Source of the DNA: Alphaproteobacteria bacterium
GTDB lineage: Bacteria > Pseudomonadota > Alphaproteobacteria > GCA-2731375
Direction: 5' to 3'
DNA: 44,581 bases
Assembly (NCBI GenBank): GCA_030747035.1
Contig: JASLLM010000007.1
Location: 1 to 44,581, forward strand
A program made the translations under genes and the position numbers. The number at the start of each line of letters is the position of its first letter. Position 1 is the stretch's first letter. Below the pieces are notes generated by a model. That model had not been told where the DNA came from. It made no database searches and saw only the letters and a program-made list of their open reading frames with translations. Below, in pieces: positions 20,854-30,923 of the stretch.

Positions 20854-22020
20854 ATGAAAATCAGATCGGTTGAGGCAACCTGGCTGGAGGTGCCGATCCC
20901 CGAGGACAAGCAGCATACCTCCGACTTCGGGCGCATGCGTTCCTTCAACACGGTGCTGGTGCGGATCGAGACCGAGGATGGTCTGGTCGGCCATGGCGAG
21001 GCCAAGGCCGGTGTCGGCAACCTGGGCGACGGCAGGGCTTTGGTGGCTCTGATCCAGGATGAACTGGGGGCGCAATTGGTGGGCCGGGATGCCCGCCGTA
21101 TCGCCGGCCATTGGGAGGAGATGTACAACGGCAGCCGGACCCATTTCGCGGTGGAGCGGGGCCACGTCTTCCCCGCCCTGGGCCGGCGCGGCCTGACTAT
21201 TTCCGCCATCAGCGGTATTGATATCGCCCTATGGGATATCTTGGGACAGTCGCTGGGCGTGCCGATCTGGCAATTGCTGGGCGGCAAATGCCGTGATGAT
21301 TTGGCGGCCTATGCCTCCGGCGGCTGGGCGCCGGCGGAAAGTATTGGCGAGCAACTGGCGGGCTATATCGACGGCGGCGGCTTTGGTGCCGTGAAGATGC
21401 GAGTCGGGTCCGCCGACGGCGATGCCAAAACTTCCGCCCAACGGGTGGCCGCCGCGCGCAAGTATCTGGGCGACGATGTCGGCATTATGGCCGACGCCCA
21501 CGGCACATTCGACTGTGCCGAGGCCAAGCGCTTTTGCCGCCTGGTCACGGACTATGACCTGGCCTGGTTCGAGGAGCCGGTGACGGCGGACGATATTCCC
21601 GGCTGCGCCGAGATCCGGGCTGGCACGGATATCCCGATCGCGGCCGGCGAGAGCATCTTCACCCGGTTTGACTTTCGCGATCTGGCCCTCGCCCGCGCGG
21701 TCGACATTTTTCAACCCGACCTGGCCATCTGCGGCGGCATAACCGAGGCCATGCGTATCGCCGCCCTGGCCACAAGCCAGCAGATTCGCCTGGCCCCGCA
21801 CATGTGGGGCGGCGCGATCATGTTCGCGGCCGGTCTGCAAATCTGCGCCGCCGCGCCGGCGGCTTTCATCGTGGAATATTCCCTGGGCCATAATCCGCTT
21901 ATGCATGATCTGGTGGCGGAGAACTTCCCTGTTACAGATGGCCGCATCGATATTCCCGACCGTCCCGGTCTAGGCTTGACCATCGACCCCGATTTCGTCC
22001 GGACCTATTCCGTGCAATGA
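20854..22020 (+). CDS. Mandelate racemase/muconate lactonizing enzyme family protein
   Basis: A 388-residue enolase-superfamily enzyme that abstracts the alpha-proton of a carboxylate and stabilises the enolate with a divalent metal. A capping domain (1-130) precedes the barrel. The catalytic marks are KMRVG (Lys acid/base), the metal ligands in MADAHGTF, FEEPV and AGES, and the His of LAPHMWGG, which with the upstream Asp (FQPDLAICGG) fits the mandelate racemase-type His/Asp dyad. It may act as a sugar-acid dehydratase or a racemase; the sequence alone does not say which. The RidA protein gene just upstream could remove reactive by-products. Confidence 0.88.
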   Translation: MKIRSVEATWLEVPIPEDKQHTSDFGRMRSFNTVLVRIETEDGLVGHGEAKAGVGNLGDGRALVALIQDELGAQLVGRDARRIAGHWEEMYNGSRTHFAVERGHVFPALGRRGLTISAISGIDIALWDILGQSLGVPIWQLLGGKCRDDLAAYASGGWAPAESIGEQLAGYIDGGGFGAVKMRVGSADGDAKTSAQRVAAARKYLGDDVGIMADAHGTFDCAEAKRFCRLVTDYDLAWFEEPVTADDIPGCAEIRAGTDIPIAAGESIFTRFDFRDLALARAVDIFQPDLAICGGITEAMRIAALATSQQIRLAPHMWGGAIMFAAGLQICAAAPAAFIVEYSLGHNPLMHDLVAENFPVTDGRIDIPDRPGLGLTIDPDFVRTYSVQ

Positions 22021-22039
22021 GCATTCGATAGGAGCACCC

Positions 22040-23239
22040 GTGGCGACAGATAGCATGGGTCCACAAGGTTCACGTCGGGGCCTGGTTATAGCCCTTGCGG
22101 CGGGCGTTGCGGCGGCCTGTCTGGCCCTGTCCCTTGCCTATATCTCCCTGTGGCGCGGCGATCATGATGGTCTGAACCATGCCGTCGGCCGCGATTTCAT
22201 CAACATGTGGACCGCCTCGCAATTGGTCGAGGCGGACCGCACCGTAGATATCTTCGATCAGGAAAAATTTCTGGCGGCCCAACGACAACATATGGGGACG
22301 GAGTTTCCTTTTCACTTCTGGTCCTATCCGCCCCATGCCCTGGTGCTGAGCGAGCAGCTATCCAACCTGCCCTATCGCTGGGCCTTTATCCTGTGGACGC
22401 TTTGCGGCCTGGGCCTGATGTTCTATGCGGCGGGGAAGTATTGGTCCGGTAAATTCGCGCCCTGGCTGCTGCTATTGGCGCCATCCAGTTTTGTGAATAT
22501 TTTCCTGGGCCAGAATGGATTTTTCACATCCGCCCTGGCGCTGTCCGGCTTTGCCTTGCTGCCCCGGCGGCCGGTTCTGGCGGGGGTGATGTTTGGCCTG
22601 CTGACCTTCAAGCCGCATCTGGGTCTGATGATCCCCGTGGCCCTGCTGGCCATGCGGGGGTGGCGGTGCATGGTGGCGGCGACCCTGACAACGGCTCTGT
22701 TTGTCGGTGTCTCTGTCTGGATGTATGGCGCGGAGGCATGGTGGCAGTTCCTGCAGTCCACCCTGCCACACCAAATGCGCTTCATGGCCGAAGGAGACGG
22801 GCCGTTTCAATGGATGATGCCAAGCTGGTTCATGGCCGGCAGGATCGTCGGGCTGCCCTTGTGGTTGGCCCAGCTCATTCAGGCCCTCGCGGCCGTGGCC
22901 GCCGTGGTGGTGGTCTATCGGGTCTTTCGTGGCGAGGCTGAATGGCACCTGAAGGTATCGCTGCTGTTCGTGGCAACCCTGGTCGCCAGCCCCCAGGGTT
23001 TCAACTATGACATGGGCCTGGTTTCGGCGGCGTTGATCTGCCTGGCGGGCCTGGCGTTCGGGACCGGCTGGCGGCGCGGTGAACTTGCCGTTGCCGCGTG
23101 CTGCTGGATCCTGCCGTTGGCCGTGATGCCTCTGAATGCCGCCGGCATCCCCATTGGGCCGCTCCTATTGGCGGGACTGCTGGCCTGTCTGTACCGCCGC
23201 TGGCAAATAAGCCTCGAACCAGGCCGCCACGCCAGCTAG
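22040..23239 (+). CDS. Polytopic membrane glycosyltransferase (GT87/DUF2029-like)
   Basis: A 399-residue membrane protein with roughly ten hydrophobic segments. The segment GRDFINMWTASQLV after the first membrane helix is the conserved catalytic-loop pattern of GT87 mannosyltransferase-like proteins, which use polyprenyl-linked sugars on the outer side of the membrane. Later parts such as LLAPSSFVNIFLGQNGFFTS and GLLTFKPHLGLMIP are also family-typical. The GTG start is supported by AGGAG 5 bases upstream. The last 75 bases overlap the end of the convergent amgK gene. The acceptor is unknown. Confidence 0.85.
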   Translation: MATDSMGPQGSRRGLVIALAAGVAAACLALSLAYISLWRGDHDGLNHAVGRDFINMWTASQLVEADRTVDIFDQEKFLAAQRQHMGTEFPFHFWSYPPHALVLSEQLSNLPYRWAFILWTLCGLGLMFYAAGKYWSGKFAPWLLLLAPSSFVNIFLGQNGFFTSALALSGFALLPRRPVLAGVMFGLLTFKPHLGLMIPVALLAMRGWRCMVAATLTTALFVGVSVWMYGAEAWWQFLQSTLPHQMRFMAEGDGPFQWMMPSWFMAGRIVGLPLWLAQLIQALAAVAAVVVVYRVFRGEAEWHLKVSLLFVATLVASPQGFNYDMGLVSAALICLAGLAFGTGWRRGELAVAACCWILPLAVMPLNAAGIPIGPLLLAGLLACLYRRWQISLEPGRHAS

Positions 23240-24157
23240 GGCGGGGTGGGCCAGGGCCCGGGTCAAGAGGCGCCACAGGCGCGGCATGTGTTGCAGATAA
23301 CCGGGCTTTCCCTGGCCGGCCAGCCGGGCGAAGATGGCGATGACCCTGACATGGCGCTGTGCCGCTAGCACGGCGCAGGACGTCTCGAACGCGGTTTGCT
23401 CAAGTTCGGGAAAGGCGGCACGGTAGCGGGTCAAACAGGCGGCGCTGATCTGCGCCGGGACATCGCGGCGGGCATCCTGCAAAAGCGAAACTAAGTCATA
23501 GGTCACCGGGCCGATGCCACCATCCTGAAAATCTATCAGACCACAGGCCCGCACGCCGGACCGCTCCGGCAGCAGAAACAGATTGCCCGCATGAAAGTCC
23601 CGCAACAACAACGATTGGGGCACGGCCATTGCCGGCGCCAGGGCCGACCGCCAGGCCGCCTTGAAGGCACGAACGGCCGCTTCATCGACCGTTTCAAAGA
23701 CGCTCGGCAGATAGGTTTCGCAGAACAGCATGGTCTGTTTCAGAAACAGGCTCTGATCAAAAATCGGCAACTCCGTCCCTGCGGGGGCGGCGAAGTTCCG
23801 ATGCAAATGGATCAAGGCATCAACCGCAAGCTCGTACAATGGCCGGGCGTCCGCGCCGCCATCCAATAGCGCGGTATAGGTATCGTCGCCAAAGTCCTCC
23901 ACCAGCAACAAACCGTGCTCCCGCTCGGCGGCCAATATTCTTGGCGCCGACAGGCCCACGTCCTGCAACAAACCAGCAATCAGGTTAAAGTCGTCATGAT
24001 GCTCCCCCGGCGGCAGCATCGCCAGCAAGGCGCGGCGCTCTCCCTGCACCAGCCGTTCGTAGCGCCGGCTTGAGGCGTCACCGGCCAAGGTATCCCGGCG
24101 GGCATCATGCCAGCCCTGTCGGCGCAAAAAAATCGCCGTCTGATCCGGACTCACCAT
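23165..24157 (-). CDS. amgK: Aminoglycoside phosphotransferase-fold sugar kinase (AmgK-like)
   Basis: A 330-residue kinase of the aminoglycoside phosphotransferase fold. The AmgK branch phosphorylates the anomeric position of N-acetylmuramic acid and N-acetylglucosamine in peptidoglycan recycling. The visible marks are GDASSRRYERL, the catalytic loop RDFHAGNLFLL and the metal-binding GLIDFQDGGIGPVTYDLVSLLQDAR, all typical of AmgK. The start at 24157 overlaps the tsaE end by 7 bases; 17 upstream codons are open but look like tsaE shadow. The partner nucleotidyltransferase murU is not next to it. The C-terminal end, including the conserved WFEAYLP, overlaps the convergent membrane glycosyltransferase gene by 75 bases. 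Confidence 0.82.
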   Translation of the reverse strand: MVSPDQTAIFLRRQGWHDARRDTLAGDASSRRYERLVQGERRALLAMLPPGEHHDDFNLIAGLLQDVGLSAPRILAAEREHGLLLVEDFGDDTYTALLDGGADARPLYELAVDALIHLHRNFAAPAGTELPIFDQSLFLKQTMLFCETYLPSVFETVDEAAVRAFKAAWRSALAPAMAVPQSLLLRDFHAGNLFLLPERSGVRACGLIDFQDGGIGPVTYDLVSLLQDARRDVPAQISAACLTRYRAAFPELEQTAFETSCAVLAAQRHVRVIAIFARLAGQGKPGYLQHMPRLWRLLTRALAHPALAGVAAWFEAYLPAAVQTGQQSRQ

Positions 24158-24624
24158 GGGTTTCGCCAGCGCTCGGCCCCCGGCCCAACGGCACGCAGGT
24201 TCAACCACCGCCCGCTGCCGCCGTCATCATCGGACAGGTGAATCTCAATCCGCTCGCCAGGCAGCCAGGGTCCAAGACGGTCCGGCCATTCGATCAGGCA
24301 GATACCATCGGCAAAGGCGTCCTCCATGCCCAGTTCAATGACTTCATCGGGGCTGCCGAGACGATACAGATCAAAATGCCAGACCGTGCCCAGCGCCGTT
24401 TCATAGGTCAGCAACAGATTGAAGGTCGGACTGGGGATATCTTCCTCGATGCCCAGGGCACGCAGGAAGCCACGGGCGAACGAGGTTTTGCCGGCTCCCA
24501 ATTCACCGATCAGGCAAAATACATCCCCCGTCTGGGCCAACTTCGCCACGGCCGCCGCTGCCGTATCCGTGGCGGCCGCATCCGGCATGAAGAGCTGAGC
24601 GGTAGTGGCTTGCGGAATATTCAA
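24151..24624 (-). CDS. tsaE: tRNA threonylcarbamoyladenosine biosynthesis protein TsaE
   Basis: The ATPase of the TsaBDE complex that makes t6A at tRNA position 37. It has 157 residues, the usual length. Walker A GELGAGKTSFARG is at about 40-52. SPTFNLLLTYE and HFDLYRLGSPDEVIELGMEDAF are the family blocks, followed by ICLIEWPDRLG. It overlaps the divL stop upstream by ATGA and amgK downstream by 7 bases, so the three genes are one transcription unit. Its product feeds the substrate of MtaB, encoded 6 kb away. Confidence 0.94.
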   Translation of the reverse strand: MNIPQATTAQLFMPDAAATDTAAAAVAKLAQTGDVFCLIGELGAGKTSFARGFLRALGIEEDIPSPTFNLLLTYETALGTVWHFDLYRLGSPDEVIELGMEDAFADGICLIEWPDRLGPWLPGERIEIHLSDDDGGSGRWLNLRAVGPGAERWRNPW

Positions 24625-27014
24625 TCCCCATCACCGGTGGCGGAAACTATTTCGGCGCTGGCCTGGCTGGGCGGCAGAAAACAGGTCACGGTCGTGCCTT
24701 CGCCCAAGGTCGAGTCCAACTGTACGTAGCCGCCGTGCAACTCAACAAAACTTCGAACCAATGACAGGCCAAGTCCGACACTGCGCTGACGATCGGTCGG
24801 CGCGGCCTGCTGGAATTTCTCAAACACCAGATTCTGATCGGCCTCACTCATCCCGATACCCTTGTCGGCGATATACAGGCCAACCATGTCGTCCTGGCGA
24901 AGGGCGCCGATCTTGATCTGGCCGCCCGCGTTGGAGAATTTCAGGGCATTGCTCAACAACCGATACATGACCTGCTTGATCCGCCGCTCATCGCCCCTGA
25001 TGGCGCCGAAATCGGTCGGACAATCCAAAACCAGATCCAGCTTCTGCCGCGCCGCCGGTTCCCGCGCCAGGGTCATGACATTTTCCAGAACCTCGTGGAC
25101 ATCGAATAGATTGACATCCAGTTCCATCTTCCCGGCCTCGACGCTGGCGAGATCGAGAATGTTGTTGATCAAATCCAGCAACTGGTTTGACGACAGCAGG
25201 ATATCGGCGGTGTATTCCTTTTGCTGCTTGTTCAATGTGCCGAAGAATTCGTTGCCCAGGACCTCGGTAAAACCGATGATGACATTCAACGGCGTACGCA
25301 ATTCGTAGCTGACATTGGCCAGGAATTCCGATTTCAGCCTATCGGCAGCCTCCAGCGCCTCGTTCCGTTCCATCAGGGCCATCTCAACATTCACACTGTC
25401 GGTCACATCGACATAGGTGAACAGGGCGTTGCCATCGGGCAGCGCGACCGAGGCAAAATCGATAACCGTACCGTCGCGCCGGCGTATGCGGCCCTTCTTG
25501 CTCTGCCGTGTCGTGGCCTGGGCGATGAGGGTTTCGCGCAACTTGGGCCAGTCCTGGGTCTTGACCAGGGTGGCCCCGGCCGCCTCGATAACATCAGCAA
25601 TATGAGGTTCCCCAACAAGATCGGCTTCTTCCAGCTGCCAAATCCGGGCGAACGCGGAATTCGCCAGTTTCAGCCGGCCATCGCCGCCATAGACGGCCGC
25701 CCCCTCGTACAGATTGTTCAGGGTTTCCTGCTGCACGGCGATCAATGTGTTGTAGGAACGCTCCAGCACCAGACTGTCCGTGATGTCTTCCGCCAGGAAC
25801 AGCAGTCCGCCGAACGGATGTGGCGAAATCACCTCACGGAAAACCCGGCCGTCCGGGGCGTAGATGATATCTTCGCGGGTCTCCAACAGGTCCGTGTAGA
25901 GCCGCATGAAACCTTGTTTGTAAGCGGGAAAGTCAGTCTGCTCGGGAATCCGCCTGCCTTCGCGAAGTTCATCCAGGACCTCGCTATGGGTCGGACCACG
26001 GTTGAGCCAGTCTTCCTCCAATTGCCACAGTTCGGCATAAGCGTTGTTGTAATAGGACAGCCTTTTTTCGGGGCCGAATATGGAGATGGCGGTGGAGAGA
26101 TTGTTCAAAACCTCGGCATGGGCATCGATATGGCGGCTCAGTTCGACCTCGGCCTCTTCCACATGGGTGATATCCTGGACAAAACCTATGATGCTCTCGC
26201 CGCCCGACGACGGCGTTTCGGTGACCTCCAATGTCCGCCGTTGCCCGCCGACGACAAAATGCCGGCCTTCGCTGTTGCTTTCGCCATCGCGCCGAACCTG
26301 CTCCGCCAAGGCCTGCGCCTGATTGGGTATCAGCGGTGTTTCAATTTCCACCCCGCCCCCGGCGATGACTTCATCCACGCTGGAATTAACCAGCCTGGCA
26401 TAGGCCTCGTTGCACCAAACCATGACCAAATCGGAATTTCGCCGGTAGACGGGCACGGGCAAGTCGGCCAGCAGGGCGACGTAATTGTCCAGCGCCTGCG
26501 ATGCCTCGGACAATTTCGCTTCGTTGTTTTGGCTGACGGCGCGGGCGTTCCGGGCCTCGTCGGACAATTTGCGCAGCCAAATAACCGCTGAAACAACATC
26601 ATCGCCGGAACCGGATTGACCGCGGACCTCGATAATGCTGTTGCCGTCGGCGGCATTCAGTTCATGGACGAAGGCTGCCCCCTTTTGGCGGAGAGCGGCG
26701 GTTTTCTCCAGCAGTTCGGCAAATTCATCGGCCGCGACATAAGGCGAAAGGTCTTCGAGCGAGCTAACATTCTCGGGTGCCGGATCGAACAAATTCTGCA
26801 AGCCCTCGGACCAGAACGCACCGTCAACCAGCCAGGCCACAAAACCGCCGTCGCTCAATGCCTCCAGGGAACGGAACCGGCCGCGCAACGCTGCCGCCGC
26901 ATCACTGGCCACAGCCAGTTGCTGCTTACTTTTCTGCGCTTGTCGCCATGTCACAAGGGCCAGGGCAATTCCCAACCCCGCAGCCACGGCAAACAAAGTG
27001 GTCAAGCCGACCAT
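24621..27014 (-). CDS. divL: DivL-type PAS pseudokinase (Tyr in place of phospho-His)
   Basis: A membrane-anchored regulator of 797 residues in the histidine kinase fold. One membrane helix is at 3-22. Three or more PAS domains lie at about 185-290, 310-420 and 435-540. The dimerisation region follows at about 560-625 and an HATPase domain at about 670-785, with NALKFSNAGG, DKGIGM and GLGLSLVRSF intact. The phospho-acceptor box reads ANVSYELRTPLN: residue 570 is tyrosine (codon TAC, plus-strand 25305-25307) where kinases have histidine. This is the hallmark of DivL, which in Caulobacter works through the CckA-ChpT-CtrA relay to control the cell cycle. The neighbourhood ahcY-divL-tsaE-amgK supports the call. 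Confidence 0.9.
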   Translation of the reverse strand: MVGLTTLFAVAAGLGIALALVTWRQAQKSKQQLAVASDAAAALRGRFRSLEALSDGGFVAWLVDGAFWSEGLQNLFDPAPENVSSLEDLSPYVAADEFAELLEKTAALRQKGAAFVHELNAADGNSIIEVRGQSGSGDDVVSAVIWLRKLSDEARNARAVSQNNEAKLSEASQALDNYVALLADLPVPVYRRNSDLVMVWCNEAYARLVNSSVDEVIAGGGVEIETPLIPNQAQALAEQVRRDGESNSEGRHFVVGGQRRTLEVTETPSSGGESIIGFVQDITHVEEAEVELSRHIDAHAEVLNNLSTAISIFGPEKRLSYYNNAYAELWQLEEDWLNRGPTHSEVLDELREGRRIPEQTDFPAYKQGFMRLYTDLLETREDIIYAPDGRVFREVISPHPFGGLLFLAEDITDSLVLERSYNTLIAVQQETLNNLYEGAAVYGGDGRLKLANSAFARIWQLEEADLVGEPHIADVIEAAGATLVKTQDWPKLRETLIAQATTRQSKKGRIRRRDGTVIDFASVALPDGNALFTYVDVTDSVNVEMALMERNEALEAADRLKSEFLANVSYELRTPLNVIIGFTEVLGNEFFGTLNKQQKEYTADILLSSNQLLDLINNILDLASVEAGKMELDVNLFDVHEVLENVMTLAREPAARQKLDLVLDCPTDFGAIRGDERRIKQVMYRLLSNALKFSNAGGQIKIGALRQDDMVGLYIADKGIGMSEADQNLVFEKFQQAAPTDRQRSVGLGLSLVRSFVELHGGYVQLDSTLGEGTTVTCFLPPSQASAEIVSATGDGD

Positions 27015-27110
27015 TACCCTTGCTAGTGCCCCTCAAGCGATTCGTCCGCTCCGGCAGCTTAAGCGCCCCTTACCGGCAAGACAAGCAAGGCGGCGCCTGG
27101 ATTTGACCCC

Positions 27111-28406
27111 CTAGTAGCGGTAATGCTCCGGCTTGAACGGGCCTTGCTCGCCCACGCCGATATATTCAGCCTGTTCGTTGCTCAAGGTGGTCAGGTGCAC
27201 GCCCAGCTTTTCCAGATGCAGGGCCGCGACTTTCTCGTCGAGAACCTTGGGCAAGGTGTAGACCTTGCGCTCGTAATCGGCATATTTTTCCCACAATTCG
27301 ATCTGCGCCAGCACCTGGTTGGTGAACGAGGCACTCATCACGAAGCTGGGATGGCCGGTGGCGCAGCCCAGATTGACCAGGCGCCCCTCGGCCAGAACGA
27401 TCAGGCGGCGGCCGTCGGGCATTTCGACCTCGTCGACCTGGGGCTTGACGTTGTGCCAGGGATGATTGCGCAGGGCATCGATCTGAATCTCGCTATCGAA
27501 ATGGCCGATGTTGCAGACGATGGCCCGGTCCTTCATGGCCCGCAGATGGTCGATGGTGATGACATCCTTGTTGCCGGTGCAGGTGACGAAAATATCGCCC
27601 ATGGGCGCGGCCTCTTCCATGGTCACGACCTGATAGCCTTCCATGGCGGCCTGCAGGGCACAGATGGGATCGATTTCCGTGACCATGACCCGGGCGCCCT
27701 GGCTGCGCAGGGACGCCGCCGAGCCCTTGCCCACGTCGCCAAAGCCGCAGACGACGCCGATCTTACCGGCCATCATCACATCCGTGGCGCGCTTGATGCC
27801 GTCAACCAGGCTTTCCCGGCAGCCATACAGGTTGTCAAACTTCGACTTGGTGACGGAATCGTTGACGTTGATGGCTGGCACCGCGAGGGAGCCGTCCTTC
27901 TCCATTTCGTACAAACGATGCACACCGGTGGTGGTTTCCTCGGACAGGCCGCGCACATCCTTCATCAATTCGGGGTATTTCTCGTGCATCAACCCGGTTA
28001 GGTCGCCACCGTCGTCCAGGATCATGTTCGGGCGCCAGCCGTCAGGCCCGATGATGGTCTGCTCGATGCACCACCAGAATTCCTCCTCCGTCTCGCCCTT
28101 CCAGGCAAAAGTGGGGATACCCGCCTCGGCCATGGCCGCGGCCGCCTGATCCTGGGTGGAAAAGATATTGCAGGAAGACCAGCGCACTTCGGCGCCCAGG
28201 GCGATCAGGGTCTCCATCAGCACCGCTGTTTGGATCGTCATATGCAGACAACCGGCAATTCGGGCACCTTTCAGGGGCTTGGAGTCGCCAAATTCGTCCC
28301 GCAACGCCATCAGGCCCGGCATCTCGGTCTCGGCGATGGTGGTTTCCTTGCGGCCCCAATCAGCCAGAGAAATGTCGGCAACCTTGTAGTCGGTGAACGT
28401 GCTCAT
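27111..28406 (-). CDS. ahcY: Adenosylhomocysteinase
   Basis: Hydrolyses S-adenosylhomocysteine to adenosine and homocysteine and so regenerates the methyl cycle. It has 431 residues and begins [20 protein letters not shown]. The active-site region [13 protein letters not shown], the substrate lysine and aspartate block [21 protein letters not shown] and the NAD-binding GFGDVGKG are present. The C-terminal PEHYRY is typical. The ATG at 28406 has GGGAGA just upstream; ten more open codons upstream do not fit the family. The 5' leader (28407-28575) shows no structure I can equate with an SAH or SAM riboswitch. divL follows after 96 bases. Confidence 0.97.
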   Translation of the reverse strand: MSTFTDYKVADISLADWGRKETTIAETEMPGLMALRDEFGDSKPLKGARIAGCLHMTIQTAVLMETLIALGAEVRWSSCNIFSTQDQAAAAMAEAGIPTFAWKGETEEEFWWCIEQTIIGPDGWRPNMILDDGGDLTGLMHEKYPELMKDVRGLSEETTTGVHRLYEMEKDGSLAVPAINVNDSVTKSKFDNLYGCRESLVDGIKRATDVMMAGKIGVVCGFGDVGKGSAASLRSQGARVMVTEIDPICALQAAMEGYQVVTMEEAAPMGDIFVTCTGNKDVITIDHLRAMKDRAIVCNIGHFDSEIQIDALRNHPWHNVKPQVDEVEMPDGRRLIVLAEGRLVNLGCATGHPSFVMSASFTNQVLAQIELWEKYADYERKVYTLPKVLDEKVAALHLEKLGVHLTTLSNEQAEYIGVGEQGPFKPEHYRY

Positions 28407-28575
28407 GAATGGTCTCCCAATCTTCGTCAGGCTCAATGCGCCGGGCGGTTAAGGCGCCCCGCATGCAGGCCCATTTGATAGTTGAAAATCGTTATTGCTG
28501 GTGTCTAAGGGCTATGTAGCAAACCACAGGCTCATATGCAAGCATAAAAAAATCTTTATATGTTTAATCGTTCAT

Positions 28576-29778
28576 TTACTTTTCAATTCGGGGCATTTGC
28601 CGTTGGACGAGGACAAAAATCGTGCCGCTCAATGCAAGGGCTGCCATCCACCAGGTTTGCCAGACACCAAAACTCAGGTGCGCGACAACCAATCCCACCA
28701 GCAAAAGCCCCGTTGCCGCGGCCCTATCGTGGTTCGTCGCCAATTTTCCGCATTGGTACCAAAGCAGCGCCAGAAATGCAGCCGTCAGAATCGCACCAAC
28801 AGCGCCCAATTCCAGCCAAATTTGCAAGCTGGCGTTGTGCGGATGAACACTCATGACATTGCCGCCGCCGGGTAGCTTTGTATCGCCGCCAGGAATTCGC
28901 CGGGCCGCGTCCATGCCCCAGCCCAAGACCGGCGCCTGGCCGATTTCTTGTGCCGCGAACTGCCAGATATGCAGGCGGTGCAGGGCGGAATAATGACCCT
29001 CGCCGATATATCCCGCCCATTTGTCCGGAGCCAGCAGGGTCGACGGCAGCAGGGGCGCCGCCAGAACACCGGCCACGATCAACAGCGCCAGAAGCCGTTG
29101 CAGCCACGGACCCAGACACAAGGCGATTACCGCGACCGCCAACGCCGCCACCGTGGCGATATGGTTGGAATTGGAGACACCAATGACGACGATCGCACCC
29201 GCCACCAGGACGGCAAAGAACGACCACAGAGGGCGCCCGCGCCGCCACAAGGCAAGCGCGGTGGGCCAAACCGCCAGCAGCAACAGCGCCTCGGCCCGAT
29301 TCAGGACGGTCTCGTCAAACTCTTTACGCCGGCCTTGCAGGTCATAAAACCATTGATGCGCGGCGGCACCGGACAGACTTTCCAGAGCCAGCAGCACCGC
29401 CGAAAGGCCGAAGGTCAGTAAAAGCGCGTTGCCCAGGGGCGCATGGTCATCCGCGGCAACATCTTGCAGACCGTCCAGCAAGATCAATGCCGAAAGCAGC
29501 ACGCCCGCCAGTTTCGCGAAGGTCATCAGCCCGGCTGACGGATCAAGCGCCCATAGAACCGACAGCAGGGACCAAAGGGCGATCGCCCCGGCCAGCACTG
29601 CCGTCCGCCCCTGGAATGGCCGCCGAAGCTGTCCCAGGCGCGCGCGCCTGAACAACAGCCAAAGCGCCGCGACAAACAGCAACGGCGCCAACGCCTTCGG
29701 CGCGATAACGCCCACGGGGGCGTAAAGGCATACCAAGAGCAGGAACGGCCGGGCACCCAGGGTCGGAAGTAGAGGCAT
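28576..29778 (-). CDS. O-antigen ligase/polymerase family membrane protein
   Basis: A 400-residue protein with about ten to twelve hydrophobic segments. A long periplasmic loop near residue 280-320 carries SVHPHNASLQIWLELGAVGAI, the Wzy_C signature with the HxHN core. Proteins of this family either join O-antigen to lipid A-core or polymerise repeat units at the outer face of the inner membrane. The start overlaps the stop of the upstream glycosyltransferase by one base. It is the last gene of the minus-strand surface-glycan run. Ligase versus polymerase cannot be settled from the sequence. Confidence 0.85.
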   Translation of the reverse strand: MPLLPTLGARPFLLLVCLYAPVGVIAPKALAPLLFVAALWLLFRRARLGQLRRPFQGRTAVLAGAIALWSLLSVLWALDPSAGLMTFAKLAGVLLSALILLDGLQDVAADDHAPLGNALLLTFGLSAVLLALESLSGAAAHQWFYDLQGRRKEFDETVLNRAEALLLLAVWPTALALWRRGRPLWSFFAVLVAGAIVVIGVSNSNHIATVAALAVAVIALCLGPWLQRLLALLIVAGVLAAPLLPSTLLAPDKWAGYIGEGHYSALHRLHIWQFAAQEIGQAPVLGWGMDAARRIPGGDTKLPGGGNVMSVHPHNASLQIWLELGAVGAILTAAFLALLWYQCGKLATNHDRAAATGLLLVGLVVAHLSFGVWQTWWMAALALSGTIFVLVQRQMPRIEK

Positions 29779-30923
29779 CAGGGCCGCTCCCGGCGCGGCA
29801 GGACCGCCTCGTAGGTGGCCATGGTATCGGCGACGAAAGCCTCGACCGTGAATTCATCCAGGGCCAGCTGCCGCGCCGCCCGGCCCATGCTACGGCGCAA
29901 GCCGGAATCGGCCAGTAATTTCCCTATGGCCTCCGCCGTCGCCGGGCCGTCGCGCACCGGCACCAGAAGGCCGCTTTCGCCCTGGCGCACGACCTCGCGG
30001 CAGCCGGGCACATCCGCCGTAACGATGGGCAGACCGCAGGCCGCCGCCTCGATCAGGCCGCGGGGCAGGCCTTCGCGGTAGCTGGGCATGCAGACAATAT
30101 GGGCCTGGCGCAGAACATCCGGCATGTCGCTGTGAAAGCCCCACCATTCCACCAGGTCCTCCGCCTCCCATGCCCTGATGGTCGCTTCCGCCACGTCCGT
30201 GGGATTGGACGGATCGCGGCGTCCGACCAGGACGAACCGCGCCTCGCTGCCGGCATCTTTCAGGGCCCTGGCGGCCTGCACGAACTCGTGCACGCCCTTG
30301 TCGCCCAGGATGCGGGCGGGAAACATCACCACGATTGGTTCGCCAGGCGTTTCACCGGGGGCAAAGATGGTCATATCCACGCCGCAGCCCTTGATCATCA
30401 CGGTCGTTTCTTCACGTACCAGGCCGCGGTCGAGAAACATCTTCAGATCATCGGGGTTTTGAAAGATCACCCGGGCATTGGGGTGTCCCAGGGCAAAGCG
30501 GTACAGCGGCATGATCAGGGCGCGGATGATACGGGCCAGCCAATCGTCGCGAATGAACAGGAATCCCAGGCCGGTAACCGCGTGCACCACCGCCCCGACC
30601 CCCATCAGGCGAGAGGCCAGACCGCCGAAGATCACCGGCTTCATGGCGACGTGATGCACCAGATCGGGCTTGATCAGGCGGATCAGGCGAAAACAACGGG
30701 CCAACAGCCGCGCCTCGCCCCACAGACTGCGCCCGCCCCGTTTCAGCGGCATGACATGGTAGTGGAAACCACAGCCGCGAATAACCTCAACCGGGTCCGC
30801 CGCGAACGGCGCGGCCACGTGCACCTCGAAGCCGGCCGCCTGCGCTGCCAGGGCCACGGGCATGCGGTGCGTCGTGAAGAACAGCGCTTCATTCATCAGG
30901 AACAGTAGCCGCGGCCCGCTCAT
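29778..30923 (-). CDS. GT4-family glycosyltransferase
   Basis: A 381-residue GT-B-fold glycosyltransferase acting at the cytoplasmic face. The N-terminal acceptor domain starts [16 protein letters not shown], followed by [17 protein letters not shown]. The donor-binding half has [29 protein letters not shown] and the nucleotide-sugar motif [23 protein letters not shown] with the two GT4 glutamates. The sequence resembles WcaA/WbpY-type transferases of polysaccharide clusters. The ATG at 30923 overlaps the asnB stop by ATGA. Twenty upstream open codons belong to asnB on the same strand and were excluded. Sugar and linkage are unknown. Confidence 0.9.
   Translation of the reverse strand: MSGPRLLFLMNEALFFTTHRMPVALAAQAAGFEVHVAAPFAADPVEVIRGCGFHYHVMPLKRGGRSLWGEARLLARCFRLIRLIKPDLVHHVAMKPVIFGGLASRLMGVGAVVHAVTGLGFLFIRDDWLARIIRALIMPLYRFALGHPNARVIFQNPDDLKMFLDRGLVREETTVMIKGCGVDMTIFAPGETPGEPIVVMFPARILGDKGVHEFVQAARALKDAGSEARFVLVGRRDPSNPTDVAEATIRAWEAEDLVEWWGFHSDMPDVLRQAHIVCMPSYREGLPRGLIEAAACGLPIVTADVPGCREVVRQGESGLLVPVRDGPATAEAIGKLLADSGLRRSMGRAARQLALDEFTVEAFVADTMATYEAVLPRRERP

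Noticed and set aside
28407-28575. Leader of ahcY as a possible SAH or SAM riboswitch
   Set aside because: Only a short GCGCC/GGCGC stem is visible; I cannot match the conserved core of any known SAH or SAM riboswitch class.
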